Origin: Lolium rigidum | Taxonomy: Eukaryota; Streptophyta; Magnoliopsida; Poales; Poaceae | DNA length: 64,000 nt | Direction: 5' to 3' | Assembly (NCBI RefSeq): GCF_022539505.1 | Contig: NC_061510.1 | Location: 231,209,322 to 231,273,321 of the forward strand | Shown here: positions 12,689 through 23,922 of the stretch, piece by piece | Numbering within the stretch: the stretch's first letter is position 1 | Layout of the letters: every line of letters begins with the position of its first letter | Translations under genes and position numbers: made by a program | The notes under the pieces: model-generated | Seen by the model: the letters and a program-made list of their open reading frames with translations, nothing else | Database searches by the model: none | Told to the model about the DNA's origin: nothing

Positions 12689-13288
12689 CTATCTATATGC
12701 ACTTCATGAGGAGGATAAAATTTAAAGTAAAAGAGAGATTCAAGCTCCTTCCACTCCAAATAATGAGGATCATCTAGTAGCTGATACCACTCCCTTGCTT
12801 TATCCTTAAGTGACAACGGAAATAACTTCTTAATGGCATTTTCTATTGATAAACCTGCAACTTTAAACAACTCACAAAGTTCTTTAAGTTTCAACAAGTG
12901 ATCACTTGGATGGACTGTTCCATCCCCTACATAATGTTCATCCATGACTTTTTCAACAATTTTCATAGGTATTTTAAAAGAAATATTTTCAGCAGGTTGA
13001 TTTAAGATAAGCATCATTAGAATTATCACATATGAGAGATAAAATATCATCAGAGCAAATTTTCTCCTCTAAAGCTAGGGGATTAAAAAGATCATAAAAA
13101 CTAGCTTCCCCAAGCTTAGACTTTTCCATAATATTAGCAATAATGATGTTCAAAGCATTCATACTAATAACATTGCAACTAGCATGCAAATAAAGTTCCA
13201 TAGGTTTTATAATTTTCTCTTCAAACACCTCATGTCCTAACTCAAGATAAATGCTATAAAGCTCTCTAATTTTGTTGTTGTTTTCCAT
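12689..13288 (-). pseudogene. Gag fragment of W-family Athila-like element
   Basis: Minus-strand frames begin at ATG 13288 and, after a shift near 13005, continue to the CACTA insertion at 12688. The second part resembles the retrotransposon gag domain (PF03732 type): VHPSDHLLKLKELCELFKV, LFPLSLKDKAREWYQLL, FYFKFYPP. It follows the primer-binding site and 5' LTR at 13421-14862, so it is the start of the element's coding region. The protein is broken by a frameshift and then by the CACTA end. Downstream protease and polymerase are not in the window. Confidence 0.7.
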
Positions 13289-13420
13289 TAAGCCTAACTA
13301 GTGAAAATAAAAACAAGAAACAAAAAGATATAATTGCAAAATCTAAAAGAAATAACTTCGAGCACTCACCATCAACTAAAAGATTAGTGGCCAAAGGACG
13401 TGAGTAACTTTTACCTTACC

Positions 13421-13438
13421 TCCCCGGCAACGGCGCCA
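13421..13438 (-). other. Primer-binding site of W-family element
   Basis: On the minus strand this reads TGGCGCCGTTGCCGGGGA, the primer-binding sequence of Athila-type elements, complementary to the 3' end of plant tRNA-Asp. It lies 10 bases inside the 5' LTR boundary at 13449. An identical site is at 29653-29670. Confidence 0.85.
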
Positions 13439-13448
13439 GAAAAGAGCT

Positions 13449-14862
13449 TGATGTCTACGCACGCTTCTATTCTTGTAGACAGTGTTGGGCCTCCAAGCAG
13501 TGCAGAGGTTTGTAGAACGGGAGCAAGTTTCCCTTAAGTGGAACACCCAAGGTTTATAAAACTCAGGGAGGTAGAGGTCAAAGATATCCCTCTCAAGCAA
13601 CCCTGCAATTACGATACAAAAAATCGCTTGTGTCCCCAACACACCCAATACACTTGTCAGGTGTATAGGTGCACTAGTTCGGTGAAGAGATAGAGAAATA
13701 CAAGTAATATGGATGATTATGAGTGGTAATTGCAATCTAAAATAAAAATGGCAGCAGGCAAACTTGCAGCAGAACTGGTTGTAAACGGTGTTTCAGTGCT
13801 TGTAAACAAGGCATAGTGAGCATACTTTCACTAGTGGACACTCTCAACAATGATACCATAATTTAATACATAGATATTATCACTTCACTTTGCTACTCTA
13901 AACCACTCTACGGTTTGATAATAAACACAAATTCATTGTGTAGGTCTGCATAAGCATTCCTTAAAATTCGCATTCCCAATCTATGGACACCCCACGCTGT
14001 CACTTTGAGCATACAAAGATGGTACTAACTATTCACCACAATTCATAAGTATTTCTATAAATTAAGCATCAGAAACAAACACGATGTGCAAACTGTCACC
14101 TTCACTCCGCTGGACAAGGTGTCCCCAGATATCACATAATAAAACCATTTGAGTAGCACAATAGTTGAAGAATAACATCTACTTATTCAACTAGATTACA
14201 AAGCTCATGGTCACATAAAGATCATACATGGAGAGATAGATAGACCACATAGCTACCGGTAAAGCCCTCAGCCTCGGGGGAGAACTACTCACTCCTCATC
14301 GTGGGAGTCGGCAATGGCGATGGAGATGGCGGTGGAGTCGATGGAGATGGCCCCGGGAGCAATTCCCCATCCCGACAGCGTGCTGGAACAAAGACTTCTG
14401 TCCCCCGAATCGTGCCTTTGGCGGCGGCGGAGCTACAAAACTTTTCGTGGATGGAGGCTTATTGATTTAGAGTTCACGCATCGGGGGACTTATTATAGGA
14501 GGAAGGGCGGGGTCGGTGGAGGCCAGGTGGCCCCACACCACCCCTTGGTGTGGGCCAGGGCTAGGCCGCACCTAGGCATGGTTTGGCCACCCTGTGGCCC
14601 CCCTTCATCTCTCCTCCGGCCTTCGTCTTCGTTACGGAAAAATAAGATCTTCGGATTTTGTTTCATTCAATTCCGAGAATATTTCATGTACTATTTTCTG
14701 AAATACAAAACAGCAGAAAATAGGAAACTGGCACTATGGCATCTTGTCAATATGTTAGTCCCGGAAAATGTATAAAAGTGCAATAAAGTGTAAACAAAAC
14801 ATATAGCAATTGGTAAACAAGCATGGAGCATAAAAAATTATAGATACGTTTGCGACGTATCA
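13449..14862 (-). repeat. 5' LTR of W-family Athila-like element
   Basis: A 1414-bp LTR, from TGATGTCTACGCACGC at the left to GACGTATCA at the right, matching the solo LTR split between 26791-28037 and 35045-35200. The primer-binding site and gag follow on its left, showing minus-strand orientation. The five bases to its right, AGTAC, should reappear at the element's missing far end. Confidence 0.8.
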
Positions 14863-16287
14863 AGTACTCGATCATGCCAATCAGTGTTATATTCTAGTGC
14901 AACACTTAAGTTGTTTTCTCACCATAGTTAAGTTTCTTTCAGTATAGAACTAAATTGATTGTCCAAATTAGCATGAGTTACATTCTGATTTTCTAGAGGG
15001 CGGAATTGTTTTGCTTTTATTCACTGCCTTTTTTAATTAAGTTGATGATTACACATCAATTCATTACCCTCCTACATAAAACAACTCCCTATTAAGCTGT
15101 TTCTCCATGCAACCATGCTTTTCTAGTCTAAGTTGCATTTTTTATCCAACTTTCATAATTAAGTTGATTTTATCAACTTAGGTAAGTTACTTGCAATTAA
15201 GTTGGTAGGCTATAATCCACCTTTCATAATTAAGTTGATTTTTGTCAACATATGTAAGTTGCTTGCACCACGATATTAAGTGGATTTGCCTATGTGGTAA
15301 AGTACTATGTACCCTCTAATTAAGTTGATTACACGACCACACATTACCCTCTTGCAAAAAAGCAATTCCCTTCTGATGATTTGACGTTGGTGTTTGTTTC
15401 TAGTTGCATACATCCTCACAAGGTTTACAACTGGAGGAGAAATAGTTGTTGCACCTTTAGGCTTGTTGTTGTTATGTGTCTTTTAAGTGCAGCCATCTAG
15501 TGTTGAGCTGCTTTCAGCATTTATGCACATGTGTGTCATGCAAAATATACGAAAAGTAGAACTTTTATGCATTTATTTACAAACCAAACAAATCATTGAA
15601 CTCCTTGTATTGGGTGCAATTTTACAGGTTTATGTATCAAAGGGAAGCATTACCAGTGTGTGGGTGTCAGCGTGAGCAATAGGAAATTGCTATCCTCGGA
15701 CAACACTATGTACAAATCATAAGTAACCATGGTCTTTTTCTCTATCTGCTAGCATCAACTGTACCTAAGAACAAGGTGTTAGTGTATTTTGCACACTATG
15801 AGGTGCCGCAGCAAGTGATCTTTTCATTTTAAGTTTCTCGTATTGCAGTACCCGTAATACTTTTGCCCACAGAACTATCTGTGAACCTTAATATATGTTT
15901 GAACCTGGGAAGTGTTCTTGTTAAGTATCATTACTTCTTTCCATCGAAATGGAACCCGGCCATTCACACTTTCTTGTTACTAGTGTCCATGCACTAGTGA
16001 ACATGTGAATTTGACTTAGTTGCTGCATGGGACTTGCTTTTTTCTTCGACGAGAATGGTTCGGGATTTTTCACACATATCTAACCCCTAAGTTGTACCAT
16101 GCTTGTTTTTTTCCTCTACTTACACCTCCATTTCTTATAATACAAGTAAGCTGGATGCACTGATTGGCTATATGCATAGCAAGTTGAGCAACGGTTTTCC
16201 TCTTTTTGTTTGCAGACGCATGGGTCCATGCACCCGGTGTTGAGTTCTCTTTTTTGCCGTCTCACTAAGTTATTTTTCATGAACTAA
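14863..16287. other. Older non-repeat-like DNA without a supported gene
   Basis: An AT-rich stretch with no recognisable protein, RNA gene or LTR. AAGTTG and TAATTAAGTTGA words recur throughout. It is continuous with 37818 onward once the 21.5-kb Retand-like insertion is removed. The ORF at 15487-15675 shows nothing recognisable. Confidence 0.5.
15144..15267. repeat. Two-unit direct repeat
   Basis: Units 15144-15195 and 15215-15267 share ATCCA-CTTTCATAATTAAGTTGATTTT and the tail GTAAGTT-CTTGCA, with a period of about 71 bases. This is probably an old local duplication. Confidence 0.6.
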
Positions 16288-16292
16288 GTTGT

Positions 16293-16681
16293 TGACAAGG
16301 TATCAACTTGTCAATGCCTACAGATTGTAGACTAGGGTTTCAAGGAAGTAAAGGGCAAGTAGATCTCGAAGGTTCAGCCGGAAAAGTACTCGACTGCTAA
16401 TAAACTAGGGTTGTGTTGACAATGAAATCGATCTTCTCTTTGTCCCTCGACTCCCCCTTATATAGGAGGCGGAGCCGAGGGTTTCGTGATGTACAAGTTA
16501 CAAAGTCCGGGAGACTCTTTGAGTTCGTCCCGTAATTGTTACAAGTCAGTATTCCTAATACAACTCTATCTTTCCAAACTATCTCTTGACTGGGTTTCCG
16601 GGTTTCATAAACTTCGGGTCGTGGGCCTTCAGTAAATTCCGGGTACCATCTTCGGCAGGCCCATTGGGGATGGCTATGTCA
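16293..16681 (-). repeat. 3' LTR of the Retand-like element
   Basis: A 389-bp LTR. A minus-strand TATATAAGGGGG box lies near 16456-16467. The polypurine tract, GCAAAATCTCGGGGGCTAC in the minus sense, lies immediately to its right (16682-16700). Confidence 0.88.
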
Positions 16682-18140
16682 GTAGCCCCCGAGATTTTGC
16701 TTGAATCGAAAAATCAGGGAAAATCTCCATCTTTACAATTATCATATGATTCTTTCGAGTCAATAAATAACCTTTATAAAGCAATTTTATGTTGTACAGG
16801 GATATCGGTAATTGGGGCTGGTTCATTTGACGGATCCGCAAAAACCTACTTCAAGATCACGTCCCTGGACATGATCTCGGGATACTGGCGTAATTCGACA
16901 TGTGCCGCTTAAGGTCTTACCAGATGCCGAATTCCAGTCATGTTTCATTAGGTACATAACGCGTCCGTTAGGATTTTTCTTCGTATCTGTTGATACGGAA
17001 AAAAGTAGCAGAACACAGTCAGAGGCGGTGCCACGCCGCGTAGGACAGATCCTGGGGACTTACCTTCGCAAAGTATTGCGGCATTCAGAGATTAATTCGC
17101 GACTGGGGCGCTCTGAGAATATATTGTCGAGTGCCTTTTTCGGCTGCTGGAATAGCACATTTATTCGAGTTAACGGATGACTTGTATATTTTTATCTTGT
17201 CCTCCCGATGGGAGTATATGAAGAGTTATTTTATAACTCGGAATATGCTCACCATGACTTCTTGAATTTCATCGGGCACGTGAACAGCGTTCCCGATGGG
17301 AGTAGCCCCCGAGGCTACAACCAAGTGCTTGTACTTGGTTATAGGCTCACCTTTTTAGCACCTTTGTCGCTATATTGTCATTTCTTGTAACTCTCACATC
17401 TTTATCGGGTGCGCGAACAGCGCTCCCGATGGGAGTAGCCCCCGAGGCTACAGTCGAGTATTTATACATGGCTGTAGGCTCAACTTGCTTTATCGTTGAA
17501 CAACTCTATATTTATCCTCCGCGTTACCCTCTTATCAGAAGTATAAACAATACTTCTCATAAGAGTAGCCCCCGAGCATATGAACAAATGATTGTATTTG
17601 ATTATAGGCTCTCGCCTTTTCTTTGTTGCAACACTAGAAATTTCCCTCTCGATATTCTTGATGAAACTGCTCGAAGTTCTCTTTCAATGACGTTGTTTTT
17701 GATGACGGCTATAGACTAATGTTTATCCTTCCAAATCAACTCCTTTACCAAACCTCTTTAAAAAGTAGCCCCCGAGCATTTGAACAAAAACTTGTATTTG
17801 ATCAAAGGCTCCCGAAATTATTATTACTCCTTCTTTGTCGCCAATCCTCATAGCACCGCAGTCGAAGTTTTTTCTTTAGATTGACATCAATGCTGACGAT
17901 GGCCACGACCAATATATCGGGAAAACGCGAGTTCTGTCCTGTCAGTGACCTGTGGGCCCGAAACTCTGCGATATTGGACACGTTACGGAAGTGGGGGACA
18001 CACGTCCTCCGCTTTTTCTGGCACGCGCACTGTGGCGTCTGTTTAGTTACCTCCAGGTAAAAATACTGTTTTACCCCTGGACACACGTGTAGGGCATCAA
18101 ATCCATTTTCCCACCATCCAACGGCGCGACGCTTCGCTGG
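16682..18140 (-). repeat. 3' UTR with tandemly recurring PPT-like units
   Basis: GTAGCCCCCGAG occurs at the LTR border (16682) and again near 17301, 17432, 17565 and 17765. Units near 17280 and 17410 share TCGGGCACGTGAACAGCGTTCCCGATGGGAGTAGCC-type sequence about 131 bases apart. The same layout is seen in copy 1 (6581-7500). Single extra copies lie in the accessory 3' end (22229, 22362). No coding sequence is supported. Confidence 0.65.
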
Positions 18141-18145
18141 CTTGC

Positions 18146-18153
18146 TATAAATA
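18146..18153 (+). promoter_or_regulatory. TATA box for the antisense accessory gene, copy 2
   Basis: TATAAATA, 132 bases before the accessory ATG at 18285, in the same position as TATATAAA in copy 1. It reads opposite to gag-pol. Confidence 0.55.
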
Positions 18154-18284
18154 ACCGTCGTCTTCCTCAGAGAATCCCCTTCGCTGCGGTGCGCTCCTAT
18201 CCTCTCTCTGTCCAAAAGCTTCCATTGCAACCAAACAAGCTCTTGCACGCATCTGCATCCCCAATATTTCGAGCGCTAGCATTG

Positions 18285-20944
18285 ATGCCACCGTGGTCGA
18301 GGCTCACAAGGAACACCATCCCAGAAGCAAGCATTGCGACACAAGATCTAGAGTTTTCTGAGTGGGAGAGATCTAAGATCTCAAATCAAGACACGAACCT
18401 GATGAAGAAGCTTGGCTTGATGAAGAAGGAGGCGGCGTTGATCTTCCCCAGCGAAGAAAGCTTTCCGACGCCCCCATCCAATATCGGGTTAGCTTCGTTG
18501 ACCACCTCATCCGCGGTCTCTCCGCTCCTATCCATGAATTTGTTCGTGGATTACTCTTTGTGTATGGGTTGCAGCTGCACCAGCTGACTCCCAATTCTAT
18601 CCTCCATATTTCTATCTTTATCATCCTCTGCGAGTGCTTTCTCGGGACCCAACCGAATTGGGCCCTGTGGAAACGCATTTTCTGCATTCGCCGCAACGGC
18701 TCCCACAACATTGCCTACAACATAGGTGGTGTTGTTATCTGTGTCCGCCCTGACATCGAGTATTCGACGTCAAATTCCCCGACTCCGTCCAAGGGTGGCG
18801 CAGAAAATGGCTATACGTCCGCGAGGAGTGCTCTGACTCGCAGGAATACAACATCGCACCCTTTGATGGTAGCGCAGATCTCCTTCGGCGCTTGTCCTGG
18901 GATGCAGAAGCTACCGAAGAAGAGAAAACTGCGACAGATGCACTGATGAAGCGCATCCACGAGCTGCAAAATACCCGAGGCAAAGAATTGTCGGGTATTG
19001 AAATTACCGCCTATTTCCTTAGGATTAGGGTGCAGCCTCTACAGGCTCGCAAAAACCCTATGTGGATGTATGCCGGCGAGAAAGATGTCGACCGCATATC
19101 CAAAGATCTCTCTGTGAAGGATTTGGAGAAGCTTGTTCGACGTGTTTCGTAGATTCAGTTCCAACCTCCTGCCGCGTGGAACCATTCAGCGGTGCTCACG
19201 CTCTCCCCAAAGTAAGCAACCTGTCTCTCGAGTTTTTTGACTGCTATCTTGTTATTTTGCTGTCGACTTCCGTCCTCAACTGTCCCTTGTTATTGTTTTT
19301 TCCTTTTGCAGAAACACCAAGTCACCTCTTCTTTGCCTCCTTTACCTGAAGGTTGGGAGGTCGATGATCGAGCCATCGTTGCTGACGATGCGCAGGGTAC
19401 TTCTCGCCCTGAGAGTGAAATCGCGGGATCTCACAAATCCGCGAGTTCCTCTGAAAGAGAGACTGAATCTGAGGCTTCCGAGTCAGCGCATTCTCTCCCT
19501 TCCGCTGTTTCCCCTCGGAGCAAGAGGAAGAGGGGTGATGTCGAAGACTCCGGCACCTCCAAAGCCGGCGGATCACCTGCCGAGGAAAGTTCCCCCGAAG
19601 AGGAGGATGCCTTCAACCCTTATGATGATGCCCTCGTTAGCTCGTAAGTTACTCTACCGTCTTTTTCTCTTTACATATTGTTTTTTGAATATTCTCATAC
19701 TATCTTTTGTGCCCAGTGGCGAGGAAGAAGAAGAACCCACTGCTAATGTGACTGCTCCTATGAGCACGTCACAAACTTTAGTTCTTTCGGAAACTCGCCA
19801 TGCAACGGAGGGAACCTCGCCCCCTCAGCAGGACTTAGAAAAGTCGACTCCTGTCGCCAGCCCCCGTGCCCCCTCGCCGAAGAGAGCGAGAGTTGAGCTT
19901 GGCGAGGAACAAAGCCTCTTGGTCGGGAGTTCGGCGACTCCTTCTTTGGATGATGTAAGAACCCTTACCACTATTTTTTCTTTTGTCGAGTTTTTCCCTT
20001 TTTGACCTTCTCAGCCCATTTCTTTTCCAGCCTATGATGAAAGAGTTCATTCATCTTGGTACTCAATTTATTGGGTGCCGTGACACTGTTGATAGTTTGA
20101 AAGGTACTCCTTTCTATCGTCCCTTTTTATCGAGTAAACTTTCTTTGGGTATTTTTATCTTGATATTGCCGTCCTTTCTTTTGCTAGAGGCTCTCACCAA
20201 AGCTAACAAGCGTGCCGATGATCTTGCCCTCGAGCTGGAGCAAAGTGAAAAAGCTCGCGAAAAGGCCGAGCAAGACGCTGCCTCTGTTGGAAGTCTTCGC
20301 GAGAGACTCCATCAAGCTGAGACTGCTTTGATTGACAAAATAACTCAGCAGATTGCTCGTGAGGAGGATGTCATCGCCTGCCTGGAGTCGCAGAATCGGC
20401 GTTTTGTCAGTAAGTTCGTAGATCATTTTGATCATGTTTCTTCCACAATTATCTTCTCCTTATACTTGTTGATAACCCGAAATTTGTTTCAGCATGGAAG
20501 ATGAGTCAGGACTTCGAACTTCAGAAGCCTGAAGATGACCGTCTTCTCGACGCTCTTTCCCTCCTCGAGATTCATGGGGATCTGGTGCGCCGCAGTATCT
20601 CTGATGCTCGGGCCGCGTTTTCGCGCCTTTTCCCCTACTTTTTCCCGAAGAAAGACCAGCCGGACACCTTCGCTACCCTTACCAAGCACTTCATTCCCGA
20701 AGAAGATCTTGGGCTGGCTCTCCGGCAGGAAAACTTGAAGATTGGCATTGAAGGCACCATAGCTTTGGTTGCCGAAAGCCAGCAGAACGTCGACTGGGCG
20801 AAAGCTGGTGAGACGAAGATGATGAAGACGGAGAAGTGGCAATCCTTGATTAGAGCAGCCAAACCGCACTCGAAGAAGATCCTCTCCTTCCTCGGATACA
20901 AGCCAGCTCCTTCCCCCAGTTCTGCAAAGCCGGAGGTCAAGTAG
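18285..20944 (+). pseudogene. Spliced antisense accessory gene (PF04195-like), copy 2
   Basis: ATG at 18285 aligns with copy 1. The N-terminal domain (PNWALWKRIFCI, NIGGVVICVRPD, RGKELSGI) is broken by two single-base losses relative to copy 1, near 18474 and 18763. The rest looks like a multi-exon gene with GT-AG borders: donors near 19212, 19647, 19955, 20101, 20408 and acceptors near 19312, 19717, 20031, 20187, 20492. Blocks in order: a Ser/Glu-rich segment with a KRKR cluster, a second acidic segment, a short linker (about 20031-20101), a coiled-coil-like block (20188-20408, LTKANKRADDLALELEQ), and a C-terminal block (20493-20944, LFPYFFPKKD) ending TAG. It probably encodes a nuclear protein of unknown function. 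The exon structure is my reading and untested. Related antisense ORFs are known in the Tat lineage. Confidence 0.65.
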
Positions 20945-21119
20945 ACCATCTTGTCTCTATTTTTCTTTTTCTTCTTCTTTTGATGTTGTCGCCTTAGTGG
21001 TGTCTTGCGGCATCCTGCCATTGGTTCACTAGGAGCCAATTCTTGTAATGAACGTGTAAATATCCAAATGATTTAATGGAATGCTATTTTGCAAAATGAT
21101 TGATGTTGGGATTTTCTTT

Positions 21120-22251
21120 CCAGTTGGTTTTTGACAACTATACTGCGACCCCTCGTTCTTCGGATGCTTTGCCCGCTTCCTCCTACTCGAGGAAAACTTT
21201 CGCTGATGATTTCGTTGAAGATTCTTCGAACGCTGATCCGAGTACGAGATTTGAACGAACTTCGACAACAACTCCAGTTGATGAAGAAGCAAGCACTTGT
21301 GATAATGGAACAATCTCGAAAATCGTCCGAGAGGGAGAAAATTGCTCTTCAGCAGGCCCAGGAAGCCTTAGCTTTAAAAGAGGCTGCGGTCGCTGAAGCC
21401 GCGCAGGCTACTTCCCGAGAAGATTATATGCTTGAGTTGATGACTGACGCTAGCCTGGATATGGCGGGTATGCTTCACAAGTTTGAAATTCCTCTCTACT
21501 TTATGTACTTGTTTTTTATCTCTCACTATGATACTTCCGTCGAGTAGGTTCCTTTTTGGATGCTGCTGCGGAAGATCAGCGTGTTGACGCGAGATCAAAC
21601 TTACTTGTCAAGCTTGCTCTGGACCATATGGCTCTAGATTTTGGGCTACACCGGATCGTACCCGATGAATCGTCAGATTTCAAGACCGCGCAGGCCAAGT
21701 TCATGAATGTCTTGATTTCTGCACAAGGACGCTGGCCCTGGTTTATCACACCATGTTTCCTCAAAACTCCCAGCCGAATACGCTTCCCTGACTTGATGGA
21801 CAAATTCAAGAATGCTCCTCGAATCCATGATTTTGTAAAGGCCCAACTGATTGCTGGAGCTAGACTTGCTATGATCATGCTGCAGATCTGCTACTCGAAA
21901 TTGGATATGACCAACATCGTTGAACTTTGCCATGACAAACTGAAGAAGCGGAGGAGGAACGTCGACAAAATCGACGATGTTGTGACACCCATGGCCGAGA
22001 AAATAATAGATGATTTACTTCGGATGGATGTTGAATTCTTCGTGAAAGGTAATTATGCCAACTTTATGGGTGCCATTGCCGACGATAAAAGAGTGAACAT
22101 AGATGACCTGATAGGTCATGACTGGAAGTCTTCTTCTTCTGTCGAAATTTTTCTTGACAAAGGGACCCTGTATATTGTAAGCAGTATGTATATTGTAAAA
22201 CAACTTGTACGTCCTATCTTTTCTCTAGCCCCCGAGCATTTCGGTGGCTAG
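21120..22251 (+). pseudogene. Second antisense accessory gene block
   Basis: This follows the first accessory gene on the same strand. Coding-like sequence begins after TTTCCAG at 21122, shifts frame once near 21245, and carries a coiled-coil (LNELRQQLQLMKKQ to EAAVAEAAQ). A clear 80-bp intron (21468-21547; GCGG|GTATGC to GAGTAG|G) restores the frame into a 234-codon exon ending TAG at 22249-22251. That exon contains LDHMALDFGLHRIVPDESSD, a conserved-looking globular block, and a basic KKRRRNVDK cluster. It could be the C-terminal part of the same accessory protein in an ancestral transcript, since 20944 to 21120 is short and plausibly became untranslated. Function is unknown. The 3' end overlaps a GCCCCCGAG unit of the PPT-like family. 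Confidence 0.55.
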
Positions 22252-22542
22252 TGTTTTTATTTTTATTGGTTTGCGAGGTGTTTTAGACCAAGGCAAATAA
22301 CTTTGTAGATTGTATATTGTAGAGATTTGTGTATATATATTGAATTTGCGGGTTGCAAGCCCCCGAGCCCGTTGAAGAAAAAGATGTATATCACCAATAT
22401 CTTTACTATATTGCAGCACAGCGAGTCCGCCTCATTAAAAACCTTCCAGCCCCACTCGGTGCCCTGAAAGGAAAAGAGTGCGTCTGAAAACTCGCGGGTG
22501 TTTCAGTACATTGTATGTTTACATATATGACTATATTTCGAC

Positions 22543-23799
22543 TTAAGCGTAAAAATGCCTAAGCTGCGCCACGTTCCAGGGATTTGGCTCGGCAATCCCT
22601 GTCTTCTTGTCCTTTATCCTGTATGCTCCTCCTTCAATTACTTCGGTGACGATGTACGTGCCTATCCATGGCAACTCGAATTTCTCATGGCTATCTTGCG
22701 TAAGCCGAAGGACTAGGTCGCCTACTTGGAAAGACCTTGGTTGCAAACGTCGACCGTGGTAGTTTTTCATATCTTGCTGGTACTTGGTGACCCTTGACAA
22801 TACCTCGTCTCGAGCTTCGTCGAGTGCATCGACATCATCTTACAATGCCTTTCTCGAAGTTTCTTCATCAAATTCCGCCACTCTCGGGGAATTGTGTTCT
22901 ATCTTTATCGGGAGCACTGCCTCAGCTCCATGAACCAGAAAGAACGGAGTTTCTTGTGTCGCTGTATTGGGTGTCGTCCGTATACTCCATAGCACGCTAG
23001 GCAACTCCTCTGGCCATGTGTGTCGAGCTTTTTCCAATGGTGTTAACAAGCGCTTCTTGATGCCATTGCAGATGATGCCGTTCGCTTTCTCGACTTGACC
23101 ATTGGTTTGCGTGTGCGCAACTGAGGCAAATTGTAATTTGATGCCTACCTCTGCGCAATATGCCTTGAATTCCTTGGAAGTGAAGTTGCTGCCATTGTCT
23201 GTGACGATGCTATGAGGAACTCCAAATCGAAAAACGGTACTTTTGATGAACTTTACCGCAGATGCTGCATCTGGCGAGTTTATCGGCTTCGCCTCAATCC
23301 ACTTAGTGAACTTGTCGATAGCTACGAGCATATACTCGTATCCTCCTGGACACACCTGATGCAATTTTCCCACCATATCAAGACCCCATTGAGCGAAGGG
23401 CCATGACAATGGTATTGGCATCAACTCTACTGTCGGAGAATGAGGTTTTGCGGCAAACCTTTGGCACGCATCACATGTACGCACTATGTCCTTTGCATCT
23501 TCGATTCCTGTTAGCCAATAGAATCCTGCTCTGAAAACCTTGGCTGCTATAGCTCGACTGCTTGCGTGGTGTCCACACACTCCTTCGTGCACATCTTTTA
23601 AGAGTACTCGTCCTTCTTTGGGTGTAACGCATCGCTGCAATACTCCCGATATACTTCGCTTATACAGCTCGCCTTTAACCACAGTGAAGGCCTTGGACCA
23701 TCGAATAACTCGCCTTGCTTCTACTGGATCTTCGGGTATTTCTTTCTTTAAGATATATGCGATGTAAACCTGCATCCAAGGAACTTGTACCACCATCAC
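22543..23799 (-). pseudogene. Integrase of the Retand-like element
   Basis: The frame 23799-22840 carries the N-terminal zinc-binding region (HH near GVCGHHASS, then CDAC), the catalytic core with D in WGLDMVGK, D in VTDNGSNF and E in NGQVEKANG, and a C-terminal extension. A stop near 22840 and a shift separate it from 22800-22543, which holds the integrase tail (FQVGDLVLRL, YRIKDKKTG, W-VAQLRHFYA) and the terminal stop. The catalytic triad is therefore present but the chain is interrupted. It is the last domain of pol on the minus strand; about 290 bases separate its stop from the end of the antisense accessory gene on the other strand. Confidence 0.85.
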
Positions 23800-23922
23800 C
23801 TCATGTGATTCCTCTTCATCTCCCGATGCACTTGCTTCTGATATTGCTAGAGTCCCCGAGCCTTTCTCGACTTTCTCCTTTTTCTTTGTCTGTTTCTTTG
23901 CCTTAGTCGACCTTTCACTTAT

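Noticed and set aside
12353..12709. ORF spanning gap 1 (and 57210-57446 spanning gap 2)
   Set aside because: The frames run through 100 N of unknown sequence and join unrelated elements.
13421..13438. tRNA gene suggested by tRNA-like sequence
   Set aside because: It is an 18-base primer-binding site complementary to a tRNA 3' end, not a tRNA gene. The same applies to 29653, 37403, 53277 and 56453.
17280..17800. CRISPR-like array of repeats
   Set aside because: The units are degenerate, about 130 bases apart and inside a retrotransposon 3' UTR of a plant genome.
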